DNA of 64,000 nt from Achromobacter sp. AONIH1 (GTDB lineage: Bacteria; Pseudomonadota; Gammaproteobacteria; Burkholderiales; Burkholderiaceae_B). Below, piece after piece: positions 47,494 through 59,703 of this stretch. The notes under the pieces are model-generated. The model made no database searches and was not told the DNA's origin. It saw nothing but the letters and a program-made list of their open reading frames with translations. The position numbers and the translations under genes are program-made. Location of the stretch: contig NZ_CP026124.1 of NCBI RefSeq assembly GCF_002902905.1, positions 6,076,001-6,140,000 of the forward strand, written 5' to 3'. Each line of letters opens with the position of its first letter. The first letter of the stretch is position 1.

Positions 47494-48483
47494 TCAGGCC
47501 GGACGCCCTTGCGGATACCGCTGCACCGCGGCCGCCGCCAGCGCGCAGAATTCCTGCATGACGGTCGCGGCCAGAAAGGCCGTGGCGCCCTGCACGTCCT
47601 GAGGCGGCGACACGGTGTTGACATCGAAGGCCACGAAGTTCAGCCCCGCAAGCTGACGCAGCAGCGCCAGCCCTTCCTTTGGCGACAGGCCGCCCCACTC
47701 CGGTGTGCAGACGCCCGGCGCGCAGGATGGGTCGAAGATGTCCATGTCGAAGCACAGATACACCGGCCGCTGGCCGATGCGCTGCCGGATCGCGTCCAGC
47801 GCGCCGGTCCGGTCGGCATCGAAGTCATCGAAAGGCACGATCGTGTAGCCGACCTCACGGCCGAATTCCAGCACGCCGGGCATGAAGGAGCTGCCGCGCG
47901 TGCCAACATGGAAACTGCGCGCCACATCCAGCAGACCTTCCTCCGCGGCGCGGGTGAAGGTGGTGGCGGTGTTGTAGCCCGGGATGGGATAGGTGTCGGT
48001 GTGCGAATCGAAATGCAGCACCGCGAAGTCCGGATGGCGCCGCGCGACGGCGCGCAGCTGCGGCAGTGTCACCGCGCCATCGCCGCCCATCGAAATGGGA
48101 ATGGCGCCCGCGTCCAGGATCGCGCCGATGCCGGCCTCGATCAGCGGAAACGAGGCGTCAGGATCGCCGGGATGGCAGGCCACGTTGCCCACATCGACGG
48201 CGCGCAGGAACTCGGATGGATTGTCGATGCCATGCCGGCGGAAGATGTCCACCGGCCGCAGCAGCCGCGACTGCTCGCGGATCGCGTCGGGTCCCTGGCG
48301 CGATCCCACCCGGAAGGGATGCGTGCCGCAATCGAAGGGAATCCCGACCACGCAGGCGCGCGCCGCGCCGGACTCCGGGGAACGGGCCGGCGGCAACCCC
48401 ATGAATCCCGGCACGGGATGAAAGCGGACTTCGGCGGACTGCGACACAGCGCGGCTCCTTGGCGCCGGCCGCTCACCTGTCAT
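47494..48483 (-). CDS. Agmatinase/ureohydrolase family protein with altered metal motif
   Basis: A 329-residue member of the ureohydrolase family, which hydrolyses guanidino groups to urea with a binuclear Mn site. Motifs are HFDSHTDTYPIPGYN (Asp, His and Asp ligands) and CFDMDIFDPSCAPGVCTPEW followed by GGLS. The first motif is MGGDGAVTLP, where most members have GGDHS; the histidine that normally binds the first Mn is replaced by Gly. AVDVGNVACHPGD and GSSFMPG are also conserved. It heads the group that continues with an amino-acid ABC importer. It may act on agmatine, guanidinobutyrate or another guanidino acid. An operator-like AT-rich stretch precedes it (48490-48560). Confidence 0.88.
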   Translation of the reverse strand: MTGERPAPRSRAVSQSAEVRFHPVPGFMGLPPARSPESGAARACVVGIPFDCGTHPFRVGSRQGPDAIREQSRLLRPVDIFRRHGIDNPSEFLRAVDVGNVACHPGDPDASFPLIEAGIGAILDAGAIPISMGGDGAVTLPQLRAVARRHPDFAVLHFDSHTDTYPIPGYNTATTFTRAAEEGLLDVARSFHVGTRGSSFMPGVLEFGREVGYTIVPFDDFDADRTGALDAIRQRIGQRPVYLCFDMDIFDPSCAPGVCTPEWGGLSPKEGLALLRQLAGLNFVAFDVNTVSPPQDVQGATAFLAATVMQEFCALAAAAVQRYPQGRPA

Positions 48484-48691
48484 GAGCGGCCGTTAATTTA
48501 GATTTGATCGAATCGATATACGATACGGTCATGTCGAAATTAGATTAACGCGCAAGAAGTGGCAGCGCCAATTAGGGAGTTTCCCTTAAGCGTGGCCCAA
48601 ATACTTGATCAAAATAATATGGAATACGCAGCGCAGGCGCCGCTCGGAGGGCCTCCGCGCCGTCGCGGACCCGCAGTCCGCCTAACGGATA

Positions 48692-49558
48692 TCAGGCTTC
48701 GCCGGCCACGGATATCGGCGTGGCGCGCAGCGCGCCGCCGGGAGGCTCCAGCTCGTAGAAGGGATGAGAACGTCCCAAGGTGCGCGACACGCTGATGGCA
48801 TGCGCGGTTTCGACCACCTGCGGACCAAACACGGCCTGCGCCTGTTCGAACGACCAGCGGCTGGATGGAACCGACACATTGACCGCGCCCAGGGGGATGC
48901 CGCCGGCATCCAGCACGGCGGCGCTGACGGTGATGTCGCCCGGGTAGAACTCGCCATTGGAACGTGCATAGCCGTGCCGGCGCGCGAACTCCAGCTCAGC
49001 CAGCAAGGCGTCCATGCCGGTGATCGTGGCGGCGGTATGAGATCTACGGTCGCTGCGCTCCAGCAGCCCGTGGGCCACGTCCGGATCCAGCCGCGACAGC
49101 ACCGCGCGCCCCGCCGCCGTGCAATACAGCGGCAGGCGCATGCCGACCGGCATGTTCACGAACATTTCCTTGTGCGTGGCGAAACGCGCCACGTACACCA
49201 TGTCCAAGCCGTCGGGCTCGGCCAGGCTGCAGGTTTCCTGGCAGTTGCGGTTGAGCGAATGAAGGAACGGATTGCCGCCCAGCACCAGCGGACTGGTCTG
49301 CACGTACTTCATGCCCAGTTCCAGCGACCAGGGTCCCAGCGAGAACTTCTTGCTGGCGGGATCCTTGCGCAGATAGCCCAAGGTCCAGAGCGTATGCGTG
49401 AAGCGCTGCACCGAACTCTTGCTCAGGCCCGTGGCCTCCGCCAGCTCGGGCAGCGTCATCGCCGGTCGCCCTTCGCTGAATGCCCTGAGCACGGAGACGC
49501 CACGCGCCAGCGCGGCGACGAACAAGGGAGAATCCTCGGCGGATGGGAACTGCGTCAT
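48692..49558 (-). CDS. IclR-family transcriptional regulator
   Basis: A 288-residue regulator. The winged helix is AALARGVSVLRAFSEGRPAM, TLPELAEATGLSKSSVQRFT and HTLWTLGYLRKDPASKKFSL. The ligand domain has MVYVARFATHKEMFVNMPVG, RLPLYCTAAGRAVLSRLD and GYARSNGEFYPGDITVSAAV, typical of IclR/PcaR-type sensors for aromatic or short acids. The start is uncertain: I took MTQFPSAEDSPLF at 49558, but MPVSRTM 18 bases upstream is possible, and neither has a clear ribosome-binding site. It lies upstream of the ureohydrolase group on the same strand with about 210 bp between, so it may regulate that group. Confidence 0.88.
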   Translation of the reverse strand: MTQFPSAEDSPLFVAALARGVSVLRAFSEGRPAMTLPELAEATGLSKSSVQRFTHTLWTLGYLRKDPASKKFSLGPWSLELGMKYVQTSPLVLGGNPFLHSLNRNCQETCSLAEPDGLDMVYVARFATHKEMFVNMPVGMRLPLYCTAAGRAVLSRLDPDVAHGLLERSDRRSHTAATITGMDALLAELEFARRHGYARSNGEFYPGDITVSAAVLDAGGIPLGAVNVSVPSSRWSFEQAQAVFGPQVVETAHAISVSRTLGRSHPFYELEPPGGALRATPISVAGEA

Positions 49559-49701
49559 GGTGCGCGAAACAGGCATGGGAAAGGCGATAGCGTACCGCAT
49601 TACGCTGCATACATATCGGCTGGCGATCCTTTTCGTCGTGGCCGGCAACGAGACCCGAGCGCCGAATGCCGGTGAAAGCGAGGCCCATCTCGCGCGCAAT
49701 G

Positions 49702-49728
49702 GAAAACGGCCCGCGATCGCGGGCCGTT
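49702..49728 (-). terminator. Terminator of the AapJ-like gene
   Basis: AACGGCCCGCGA (49705-49716) pairs perfectly with TCGCGGGCCGTT (49717-49728). Read leftward, TTTTCC follows. It lies 23 bp after the stop of the binding-protein gene and upstream of the IclR gene. Confidence 0.85.
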
Positions 49729-49751
49729 CTGGACCATCAATGCTCAGCGGA

Positions 49752-50774
49752 TCAGCGGATCGGCCACGGATACATGGCGCCGCCCTTGCTCCACAGCGCA
49801 TTGGTGCCGCGTTGCAGGTTCAGCTTGCTGTCCTTGCCCACGTTGCGCTCGAACACTTCGCTGTAGTTGCCCACCGCCTTGATGGCGTTATAGGCCCACT
49901 TCTCGTCCAGCCCCATGTTCTTGCCCGCGCCCGGCGTCACGCCCAGGATGCGCGCGACGTTGGGATTGTTGCTCTTGAGCATTTCATCCACGTTCTTCTG
50001 CGTGATGCCGTATTCCTCGGCTTCCAGCAGCGCGAACAGCGTCCAGCGAACGATGCCCAGCCAGTTCTCGTCGCCCTGGCGCACCATGGGGCCCAGCGGT
50101 TCCTTCGAGAAGCGTTCCGGCAGGATCTCGTAGTCGTCCGGCTTGGCGACCTGCGTGGCGCGCACGGCGGCCAGCTGCGAAGCGTCGTCGGTGAAGGCGT
50201 CGCAACGGCCTGATTCGAAGGCGCGCACGACCTCGGTGACCTTGTCGATCACCACCGGCTTGAATTCGATCTTGTTGGCGCGGAACCAGTCCGCCAGGTT
50301 CAACTCGGTGGTCGTGCCCGGCTGCACGCAGACCGTAGCGCCGTTGAGTTCCTTGGCGCTCTTGACGCCCAGCTTCTTGTTCACCAGGATGCCCTGGCCG
50401 TCATAGAAGCTGACCGCCACGGCCGACAGGCCCAGCGAGGTATCGCGGGTCTGCGTCAGCGTCACGGTGCGCAGCAGCACATCGACTTCCCCCGACTGCA
50501 GGGCGGTAAAGCGTTGCTGCGTCGACAGCGCGGTGCCCTTGAACTTGGTCGGATCGCCAAACACCGCCGCCGCCACGGCGCGGCAGATGTCCACGTCCAT
50601 GCCTTCCCACTCGCCCTTGCTGTTGGTGGCGGAGAAGCCCGACACACCGTCGGTCAGGCCGCATTGCACGAAACCCTTTTTCTTGACCGCATCCAGCGTG
50701 GGGCCGGCAACCGCCGCTTGGGACGCACAGGCCAGGGCAAGAGCGCCGGCCGCCAACGAGAAGAACCGCTTCAT
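49752..50774 (-). CDS. General L-amino-acid ABC transporter binding protein (AapJ/BztA-like)
   Basis: A 340-residue periplasmic binding protein. Signal peptide 1-23 (FSLAAGALALACASQAAVA). The mature part fits AapJ: KKKGFVQCGLTDGVSGFSAT, GMDVDICRAVAAAVFGDPTK, VDVLLRTVTLTQTRDTSLGL, YDGQGILVNKKLGVKSAKEL and RGTNALWSKGGAMYPWPIR. The general amino-acid permease genes (AapQMP) are not adjacent; the gene is flanked by its own terminator and a non-coding stretch. I chose the ATG at 50774. It probably works with permeases encoded elsewhere. Confidence 0.93.
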   Translation of the reverse strand: MKRFFSLAAGALALACASQAAVAGPTLDAVKKKGFVQCGLTDGVSGFSATNSKGEWEGMDVDICRAVAAAVFGDPTKFKGTALSTQQRFTALQSGEVDVLLRTVTLTQTRDTSLGLSAVAVSFYDGQGILVNKKLGVKSAKELNGATVCVQPGTTTELNLADWFRANKIEFKPVVIDKVTEVVRAFESGRCDAFTDDASQLAAVRATQVAKPDDYEILPERFSKEPLGPMVRQGDENWLGIVRWTLFALLEAEEYGITQKNVDEMLKSNNPNVARILGVTPGAGKNMGLDEKWAYNAIKAVGNYSEVFERNVGKDSKLNLQRGTNALWSKGGAMYPWPIR

Positions 50775-51186
50775 ATTATTGACTCTCCAGAATGCGCGCG
50801 CGGCGACCTCGTAGACCGCCCCGCGCATTGAAATCCAGGTCCAGGATTGCGGACCGGTCGCCAGATTACGCCATGTCCATGGAGTGAACAACGGAACCGG
50901 GCCTAGAGAAAACCCGATGCCCGCGCTGCCGGGCGACGCCGTCGCGGTCCTGTGATCGAACTTTTTAAGATCCGGAGCTGGCCGGCAAGGTGGCGGCGCA
51001 GGTGCAATCCGAGCGCTTGCAGTCGGCGCTGTTCTTCGAGGCGCTTGTAGCGTCCGCATCCCGGATAGACCGGTGCGGCCCGCATTCCCGCCAGAGCCTC
51101 GCGGACGGGGCGTGTGGTCACCAGCAGGCGACCCGCATGCGGCCGCGATGGCAGGCGCCCGGTTCGCGCGCACAGCGATGCAACGT
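50775..51186. other. Intergenic region between the AapJ-like gene and the rRNA operon
   Basis: About 410 bp. The right side leads into the rRNA terminators. I see no supported gene; small frames inside show no homology or ribosome-binding sites. A promoter for the AapJ-like gene is expected near 50780-50900 but is not obvious. Confidence 0.4.
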
Positions 51187-51219
51187 AAAAGGCCCCGCGG
51201 CGCGAGCCGCGGGGCCTTT
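51187..51219 (-). terminator. Distal rRNA operon terminator
   Basis: AAAGGCCCCGCGGC (51188-51201) pairs perfectly with GCCGCGGGGCCTTT (51206-51219) around GCGA, with TTTT leftward. It is a backup terminator about 145 bp past the 5S gene. Confidence 0.88.
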
Positions 51220-51314
51220 CTTGTGTTCATGTCTTGCGCGAGCCATGGCTGTAGCGGGCCTGTGCCTGGCGCTGGTCTGTCCGCCCTCGAGGCGCCACAG
51301 CATTTGCGTGCGCA

Positions 51315-51350
51315 CAAAAACAAAACCCCGCAGCGGTGAGCTGCGGGGTT
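51315..51350 (-). terminator. Proximal rRNA operon terminator
   Basis: AACCCCGCAGC (51324-51334) pairs perfectly with GCTGCGGGGTT (51340-51350). Leftward it is followed by TTTTGTTTTTG, just after the 5S gene. Confidence 0.92.
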
Positions 51351-51363
51351 CTGAGCAATAAAA

Positions 51364-51477
51364 GCCTGACGATGACCTACTTTCACAGACGTCCGTCCAC
51401 TATCATCGGCGCAAAGTCGTTTCACTGTCCTGTTCGGGATGGGAAGGAGTGGGACCAACTCGCTATGGTCGTCAGGC
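51364..51477 (-). rRNA. rrf: 5S ribosomal RNA
   Basis: The minus strand starts GCCTGACGACCATAGCGAG and ends GAAAGTAGGTCATCGTCAGGC; the ends pair as expected. About 114 nt, last gene of the operon. The ends may be off by a few bases. Confidence 0.95.
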
Positions 51478-51673
51478 GTAACCGGTTGAGCGCGCGCCTA
51501 GGGCATGCGCTCCAATCTTGGAAGAAACACAACAGGCGCATCAGAGAGTTCTCTCGATGATCGCGCACTCGGGTTGTAATCGATGTTGGCTGGCTGCTGA
51601 CGGGGCAGCCAGATTTTGTATTGAACGACACTTGTATACGCTATACACCAGGTCATAACCATCAGTGTTATAG

Positions 51674-54552
<2,879 letters not shown>

Positions 54553-54738
54553 TATAACGCTGTAGGCTATAGGACCTGAGTATTAGCGTTTGTGCCGTTC
54601 ATAAGTTTCAAAGCAGTCTGAAGTTATTCACTTCAGTCTTGAGAACTTGGAACAAAATTAATGCAATCACAACCCGTACCCATCTTCATCAGCCAAGCTG
54701 ACTACTCGATGAGCACATTTTGTTGTGCTTCTTCCAGA

Positions 54739-54750
54739 TTGTTAAAGAAC
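54739..54750 (-). promoter_or_regulatory. boxA antitermination element in the 16S-23S spacer
   Basis: GTTCTTTAACAA on the minus strand matches the boxA consensus and lies between tRNA-Ala and the 23S gene, where the NusB/S10 complex re-loads. Confidence 0.75.
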
Positions 54751-54859
54751 AAATATAGCTGTCAGGTAAAACCTAACTCATAAAACCGTCTGCAATCTGC
54801 ACACGACGCTATGAGTTAGCCTCTACTTCTCACCAGGCGATCAACCTTCGTCAATCAGT

Positions 54860-54935
54860 GGTGGAGGTGAACGGGATCGAACCGATGACATCCTGCTTGC
54901 AAAGCAGGCGCTCTCCCAGCTGAGCTACACCCCCA
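54860..54935 (-). tRNA. tRNA-Ala (anticodon TGC)
   Basis: The minus strand starts GGGGGTGTAGCTCAGCTGGG and ends TCACCTCCACCA, with anticodon loop CTTTGCAAG. 76 nt with encoded CCA. It is the second spacer tRNA of the rRNA operon. Confidence 0.97.
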
Positions 54936-54969
54936 TATCCCACGACGCTTACCGCGCCCTGCGAATACC

Positions 54970-55046
54970 TGGTGGGTCTGGTTGGATTCGAACCAACGAC
55001 CCCCGCCTTATCAAGACGGTGCTCTAACCGACTGAGCTACAGACCC
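54970..55046 (-). tRNA. tRNA-Ile (anticodon GAT)
   Basis: The minus strand starts GGGTCTGTAGCTCAGTCGGT and ends AACCAGACCCACCA, with anticodon GAT in CTTGATAAG. 77 nt with encoded CCA. It is the first spacer tRNA, between 16S and tRNA-Ala. Confidence 0.97.
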
Positions 55047-55176
55047 AAAACCTTCTCGGATCAGTAGTCAGAAGTCATGGACACAGGGAGGAATCCCTCT
55101 ACCCAAGCCCACAACCGATCCCAGCTATATCAAACAACCGATAAGAGTGGACGCTTAACACGAGCACTAAGCTCTG

Positions 55177-56707
<1,531 letters not shown>

Positions 56708-56915
56708 AATCTCTGTATAAATTCGTATTTCTTAGTTCCGAAGAACCGAGTCATACGTCGCTACTCAAAGGAAGTGAGGTATGTTCTTAGACTTGACATC
56801 TAAGGCACTTCACTTCTAGTGAGCACTTGATTTCTTGTGCTTGCGATCAAACCAGGTAAACCCGGCCCGATCACTGCGCACTCGCATCAAGCGCCCACAC
56901 TTATCGGTTGTTTAA

Positions 56916-56927
56916 TTGTTAAAGAGC
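56916..56927 (-). promoter_or_regulatory. boxA antitermination element in the 16S leader
   Basis: GCTCTTTAACAA on the minus strand, about 210 bp before the 16S start, matches the canonical boxA (TGCTCTTTAACA). Confidence 0.85.
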
Positions 56928-57045
56928 GGTACTGCCAAATTCTGTACTACTTCGCCTCAACTGCCGTTAACTTCAGCGACTTTCGAAGAATCAGGTCTTT
57001 CAACCCGCTTTCGCGTCGCTGCTGTCTCAGCAGCAGAGAAACGAG

Positions 57046-57074
57046 ATTATGAAGAAGTTTTTATCGCTTGTCAA
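57046..57074 (-). promoter_or_regulatory. rRNA promoter nearest 16S (TTGACA-17-CATAAT)
   Basis: A near-consensus sigma-70 promoter: -35 TTGACA (57074 to 57069), 17-bp spacer, -10 CATAAT (57051 to 57046). The predicted start is about 57039, giving a leader of some 330 bp containing boxA. Confidence 0.8.
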
Positions 57075-57216
57075 GTCAGCGTCGCGTTTAATTTCGCTTC
57101 ACCCACTTGACGGCGACCCCTTCAGGTCTCGCCGGAAAACCCTTTCGGATCTCCCTCTTAGCAGCTATCGAAACATCAGGGTATTCCCTAACCTTTCGGC
57201 AACCGCCAAGCCCGAA

Positions 57217-57246
57217 ACTATAACACAACTTTTGCAGATTATGCAA
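57217..57246 (-). promoter_or_regulatory. rRNA promoter in duplicated block, copy 1 (TTGCAT-18-TATAGT)
   Basis: -35 TTGCAT (57246 to 57241), 18-bp spacer and -10 TATAGT (57222 to 57217). It lies in a 63-bp block repeated at 57431-57492. Confidence 0.65.
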
Positions 57247-57442
57247 CCGGCTTTTGCCTAATTTGCATCCTATCTTGCAACCCTGCTTTCTGGTCGCCTG
57301 TGCTTTCGCTCAAACTTCCTATCCGCAGCTTCGATTCAATTTGCATCGCATCGAAGGTTGGCTACACCTCGGTTGGCTTGCCATCTTGTTCAGACTGCCC
57401 ACCCGGGTTAACCCTGAATCAACATCACCAGCCAAGCCCAAA

Positions 57443-57471
57443 ACTATAACACACTATTGCAGTCTGTGCAA
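57443..57471 (-). promoter_or_regulatory. rRNA promoter in duplicated block, copy 2 (TTGCAC-17-TATAGT)
   Basis: -35 TTGCAC (57471 to 57466), 17-bp spacer and -10 TATAGT (57448 to 57443). The surrounding block is about 80% identical to the copy 226 bp nearer 16S. Confidence 0.65.
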
Positions 57472-57636
57472 CTGGCTTCTGCCTGATTTGCACCGAACCT
57501 TGCAATAACCGCTTGGCGCTCAACGCCCCGAAGGACCTCGTTTGCCGCTGCGGCAGATCGCTGGAAAAACCAACAACCCGTTGCGTCCTGCTTGGCTTCG
57601 CGGTTCAGAAAACTGCTTGAACTGCGAAGGAGCGAG

Positions 57637-57664
57637 ACTATAGCACAGAAATTTCGCTTGTCAT
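57637..57664 (-). promoter_or_regulatory. Distal candidate rRNA promoter (ATGACA-16-TATAGT)
   Basis: -35 ATGACA (57664 to 57659), 16-bp spacer and -10 TATAGT (57642 to 57637). It shares the same -10 as the duplicated promoters. It is the most upstream of four candidates. Confidence 0.55.
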
Positions 57665-57724
57665 CAGCGCGACGCAAAAAGAGTGAAGAAATCTGCGCTT
57701 AGCTCGCCGCCATCCATGGCAAAG

Positions 57725-57839
57725 GCCTGACAAGAGCAGGATAGTCCTGGCTCGTCAGGCACGCCAGGCCATTTTTCTTCCATAGGAACCCTCTTCTAGT
57801 ATGCAGATGGTTCCTATAGGGATCTCTCTATATAGAGAG
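57725..57839. repeat. Cluster of palindromes upstream of the rRNA promoters
   Basis: Three dyads lie in succession: GCCTGAC/GTCAGGC with an inner stem (57725-57760), the perfect 9-bp repeat ATAGGAACC/GGTTCCTAT (57782-57790 and 57809-57817), and the perfect 16-bp palindrome CTCTCTATATAGAGAG (57824-57839). A related AT-rich string CTCTATATATAGATAG lies at about 57963-57978. They do not belong to any gene I can identify. Confidence 0.65.
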
Positions 57840-58139
57840 CGAGCTCAAGTCTGAGTAGCGACACCTGCCGGATCGCCCAGGACCGCGCAAAGCCAGCGAC
57901 CTACCCCTGCTCCAGCCGCGCCAGCCCCCCCTTCCTGCTTGCCACCCATGGACAATGGCGTCTCTATATATAGATAGCACCGCGTTTCGGCCGTCAGCAC
58001 ATCCCAGGGACTGCTAAAGGGAAGTCGACCTCACCCCCGCCTCGCCCCCATCGGGCGGCTGGCATGCACCTGGCGCCATGATGAATCGACCGGCTCAGGC
58101 CGAGCTTTGGCAGGCGTCCCTAGGGGCGGCAAGCCGAAA
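57840..58139. other. Intergenic region between palindrome cluster and DUF1127 gene
   Basis: About 300 bp with mixed composition. Apart from the AT-rich string near 57963 I see no gene, terminator or promoter that I can support. Confidence 0.4.
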
Positions 58140-58421
58140 CTACCACCGGAAATAGTCGATATTGCGCAAACGCTTGAACTCCCGGCTGACACTGGCCTCG
58201 CTGACCAGCCAATCGGGCGCCCCCATGTCCTTCAGGATATGCTCGTCCAAGCCTTCCGCCGTATTGCGCAGCCGGTTCCTGTTCCGCCATTGCAGGCAGA
58301 CCTGCAGCAGACGGCCAAGCAGGCTGGAGGGAGCCCAGCGTTCCTGGGCATCCCGCGCCGGTGGCACGGCGTCGCAGGCGACAAGGCAGGAAGTAGCGGG
58401 GCTGGATTGCAGATGACTCAT
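58140..58421 (-). CDS. DUF1127 domain-containing small protein
   Basis: A 93-residue protein. The C-terminal half (WRNRNRLRNTAEGLDEHILK then DMGAPDWLVSEASVSREFKR) fits the DUF1127 pattern, in which a W-R-rich start is followed by L-x-x-x-x-L-x-D-x-G. In other bacteria such proteins affect RNA turnover or phosphate/metabolic responses, but this case is untested. I chose the ATG at 58421 because GGAG lies 7 bases upstream; a longer frame with no ribosome-binding site exists. It diverges from a LysR gene, with a perfect 10-bp inverted repeat between them. Confidence 0.75.
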   Translation of the reverse strand: MSHLQSSPATSCLVACDAVPPARDAQERWAPSSLLGRLLQVCLQWRNRNRLRNTAEGLDEHILKDMGAPDWLVSEASVSREFKRLRNIDYFRW

Positions 58422-58485
58422 GATTTGCTCCGGATTTGGAATGTTTTGGTTAGCGTATCCGCCCAAATCCCCAGAGAAAATCAAA

Positions 58486-58514
58486 TTGTTTTGCCTGATT
58501 TGGTCAGTTAATCT
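58486..58514 (+). promoter_or_regulatory. Candidate promoter of the LysR gene at 58557
   Basis: TTGTTT (58486-58491), a 17-bp spacer and TAATCT (58509-58514). The -10 box overlaps the left arm of the inverted repeat at 58501-58530, so a protein bound there would block it. Confidence 0.45.
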
Positions 58515-58530
58515 AACCACTAACTGACCA
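58501..58530. promoter_or_regulatory. Candidate operator: perfect inverted repeat TGGTCAGTTA-N10-TAACTGACCA
   Basis: The 10-bp arms at 58501-58510 and 58521-58530 are exact reverse complements. They lie between the divergent DUF1127 and LysR genes, close to a candidate -10. This is the usual place for LysR autoregulatory sites, although the length is longer than a simple T-N11-A box. Confidence 0.7.
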
Positions 58531-58556
58531 GCGATCCATATACCCTTATTCCAGCC

Positions 58557-59501
58557 ATGCGACTATCCCTGAACGCCCTGCCCGCCTTTCGCGCGGTGGC
58601 CGAACTGCAGAACCTGCGCGCCGCGGCCGAACGCCTGCACCTGACCCATAGCGCCGTCAGCCAGCAGATCCGTGGCCTGGAAGAACAGCTGGGTTTCGAC
58701 CTGTTCGAGCGCAGCGGCCGGGGCATCGTGCTGAACCCCGCCGGCGCGGCACTGCTGTGCAGCGTGCAGGAAGCGCTGGCGCTGCTGGACGACGGCATGC
58801 GCACGGCCGCCGCCGCGGCTGCGGGCAGTTCCCTGCAACTGCGGGTTTCGGTGCTGCCCTCGTTCGCGCAGCGCTGGATGCTGCCGCGCATGGCGCGCTG
58901 GCGCGCCCGTCATCCGGAGCTGACGTTGGAAATGGAAACCTCGCAGCAGGTGGTGGACCTGCTGCGCGATGGATTCCATGCGGCGCTGCGCTTCGGGCGC
59001 GGCCCCTGGGCGGGGGTCGAATCCGAACCGCTATTCGATGTGCCGCTGCCGCTCATCGCGCTGGCATCCCCCGAAACGGCGCGCGCCCTGCCGGACCACA
59101 CGCCCGAGACACTCGCCGGACAGCCCCTGCTGGGCGAGCGCGATGTCTGGCAACACTGGTTCAACTCGGCCGGGCTGCGCATTCCGGTGAACCCCGTCGC
59201 GACCTTCAATGACGCGGGCATGATGCTGCAGGCGGCGGAACAAGGATTGGGCATCGCGCTCGGCCGCGAACTGCTGGCCGCGGACGCGTTATGCGCAGGC
59301 AGGCTGGTGCAGCTGTCGACGGTACGCGTGCAGTATGAACAGGCGCAGACCTATCATCTGGTCTACCGCCCCAGTCTGCGCGACTGGCCGCCGCTGGTCG
59401 CGCTCAAGCAATGGCTGCGCGATGAACTCGAGCTGTCGCGCAAGTCGCTGGTCACGTACCAGCCCGAAGATTGCGCCGAAGGCGAGAACCCAAAAAAATA
59501 G
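58557..59501 (+). CDS. LysR-family transcriptional regulator (GcvA-like)
   Basis: A 314-residue LTTR. The helix-turn-helix includes LPAFRAVAELQNLRAAAERL and THSAVSQQIRGLEEQLGF, continuing DLFERSGRGIVLNPAGAALL. The effector domain has FAQRWMLPRMARWRARHPEL and GLGIALGRELLAADALCAGR, typical of GcvA-type regulators. It diverges from DUF1127 and probably regulates it and itself through the inverted repeat at 58501-58530. The C-terminus extends past the usual end in a basic/acidic tail (CAEGENPKK). Confidence 0.9.
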   Translation: MRLSLNALPAFRAVAELQNLRAAAERLHLTHSAVSQQIRGLEEQLGFDLFERSGRGIVLNPAGAALLCSVQEALALLDDGMRTAAAAAAGSSLQLRVSVLPSFAQRWMLPRMARWRARHPELTLEMETSQQVVDLLRDGFHAALRFGRGPWAGVESEPLFDVPLPLIALASPETARALPDHTPETLAGQPLLGERDVWQHWFNSAGLRIPVNPVATFNDAGMMLQAAEQGLGIALGRELLAADALCAGRLVQLSTVRVQYEQAQTYHLVYRPSLRDWPPLVALKQWLRDELELSRKSLVTYQPEDCAEGENPKK

Positions 59502-59526
59502 GCGGAGCGGCAAGCGCCGCTCCGCC
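59491..59526 (-). terminator. Terminator-like hairpin between LysR and CoA-transferase genes
   Basis: GGCGGAGCGGC (59501-59511) pairs perfectly with GCCGCTCCGCC (59516-59526). Read leftward it is followed by TATTTTTTTG, so it can terminate the CoA-transferase transcript about 180 bp past its stop. The rightward U-tract is missing. Confidence 0.8.
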
Positions 59527-59703
59527 CCAATCCAAGACAACGCCCTCGGCCAGGCTCAGCCTCGCGCGCGGCCTGTAAGGCGCGAGGCGCGGTCATGTGC
59601 CCGCGCCCGAGAAACCCGAAGAACGCCGCCCCGGCGACGACAAGACATGAAACCGGCCCGGCACCACGCCTCGCGGCGATAGTGGACCGGGCCGCGGCGC
59701 GCT

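Noticed and set aside
48559..48795. 78-residue plus-strand frame between the ureohydrolase and IclR genes
   Set aside because: It is arginine-rich with no homology, and overlaps the 3' end of the IclR gene on the other strand.
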